Below, piece by piece: positions 63,910 through 64,000 of a stretch of 64,000 nt of DNA (position 1 is the stretch's first letter; each line of letters opens with the position of its first letter). The position numbers were made by a program, and so were the translations under genes. The notes below the pieces were generated by a model, which worked only from the letters and a program-made list of their open reading frames with translations, made no database searches and was not told the origin of the DNA. Source of the stretch: Neodiprion pinetum (Eukaryota; Arthropoda; Insecta; Hymenoptera; Diprionidae); the NCBI RefSeq assembly GCF_021155775.2, contig NC_060236.1, positions 34,310,548 to 34,374,547 on the forward strand, given 5' to 3'.

Positions 63910-64000
63910 ATGGCGACGATAGATGGGCGGCCGGCCCAGTATGGGGTGACTCTGAAACAGCTCCGGGAGCTCATGGAGCACCGGGGTCCAGAGAGCATCG
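63910..64000 (+). CDS. Plasma-membrane calcium-transporting ATPase, N-terminal exon (partial)
   Basis: The first 30 codons read M A T I D G R P A Q Y G V T L K Q L R E L M E H R G P E S I, plus one base, and the frame runs off the window. MATIDGRP-QYG followed by LKQLRELMEHRG is the start I know from insect PMCA proteins (P2B-type P-ATPases). These pump calcium out of the cytosol at the plasma membrane in exchange for protons and are activated by calmodulin at the C-terminus. The segment seen is the cytosolic N-terminus. The transmembrane helices, the DKTGT phosphorylation motif and the calmodulin site would lie downstream, outside the window. The start is supported by the CAAAAATGG context and an in-frame stop 27 bases upstream. 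The gene probably has several alternative non-coding 5' exons to the left. Identification rests on 30 residues, so isoform and species cannot be given. Confidence 0.88.
   Translation, partial: MATIDGRPAQYGVTLKQLRELMEHRGPESI

Overview
The window is gene-poor eukaryotic DNA, most likely from an insect. It is AT-rich and full of microsatellites, short inverted-repeat transposons and introns. The only protein-coding sequence I can identify is at the right edge. An ATG at 63910 opens the first coding exon of a plasma-membrane calcium-transporting ATPase (PMCA, P2B type), read on the + strand and running off the window. A strong splice acceptor lies 5' of it, and an in-frame stop precedes the ATG. 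A hymenopteran host is a guess based on general sequence feel, not something proven here.

Layout. From 1 to about 40200 I see non-coding sequence with at least eleven compact inverted-repeat elements of about 0.2-0.9 kb. One is a hAT-type element with a perfect 8-bp target duplication (22934-23164). One is an element inserted inside another (25929-26829 inside 25734-26859). Two copies of a TA-flanked family lie at 2453-2663 and 21291-21519. From 40207 to 47573 lies the most striking object: a 7.4-kb foldback element. It has about 320-bp terminal inverted repeats flanked by TA, and two large inverted arrays of a 61-bp tandem unit (about 2.5 kb and 4.0 kb) around a 0.28-kb unique spacer. From 47576 to 55970 there is again non-coding sequence with two small inverted-repeat elements. 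From about 55970 to 61900 the sequence has promoter and 5'-UTR character: a GC-rich block, a TATA box with a candidate first exon, GA/GATA repeats and a good splice donor. I interpret this as the 5' regulatory and untranslated part of the PMCA gene. The interval 61900-63786 is then the last 5' intron before the start codon.

How it fits together. If the PMCA assignment is right, most of the right third is its 5' region, and much of the rest is upstream or intronic sequence colonised by non-autonomous transposons. No transposase, reverse transcriptase, tRNA, rRNA or CRISPR locus was recognised. The many open frames inside 40.5-47.3 kb are by-products of a stop-poor tandem repeat and are not annotated as genes.
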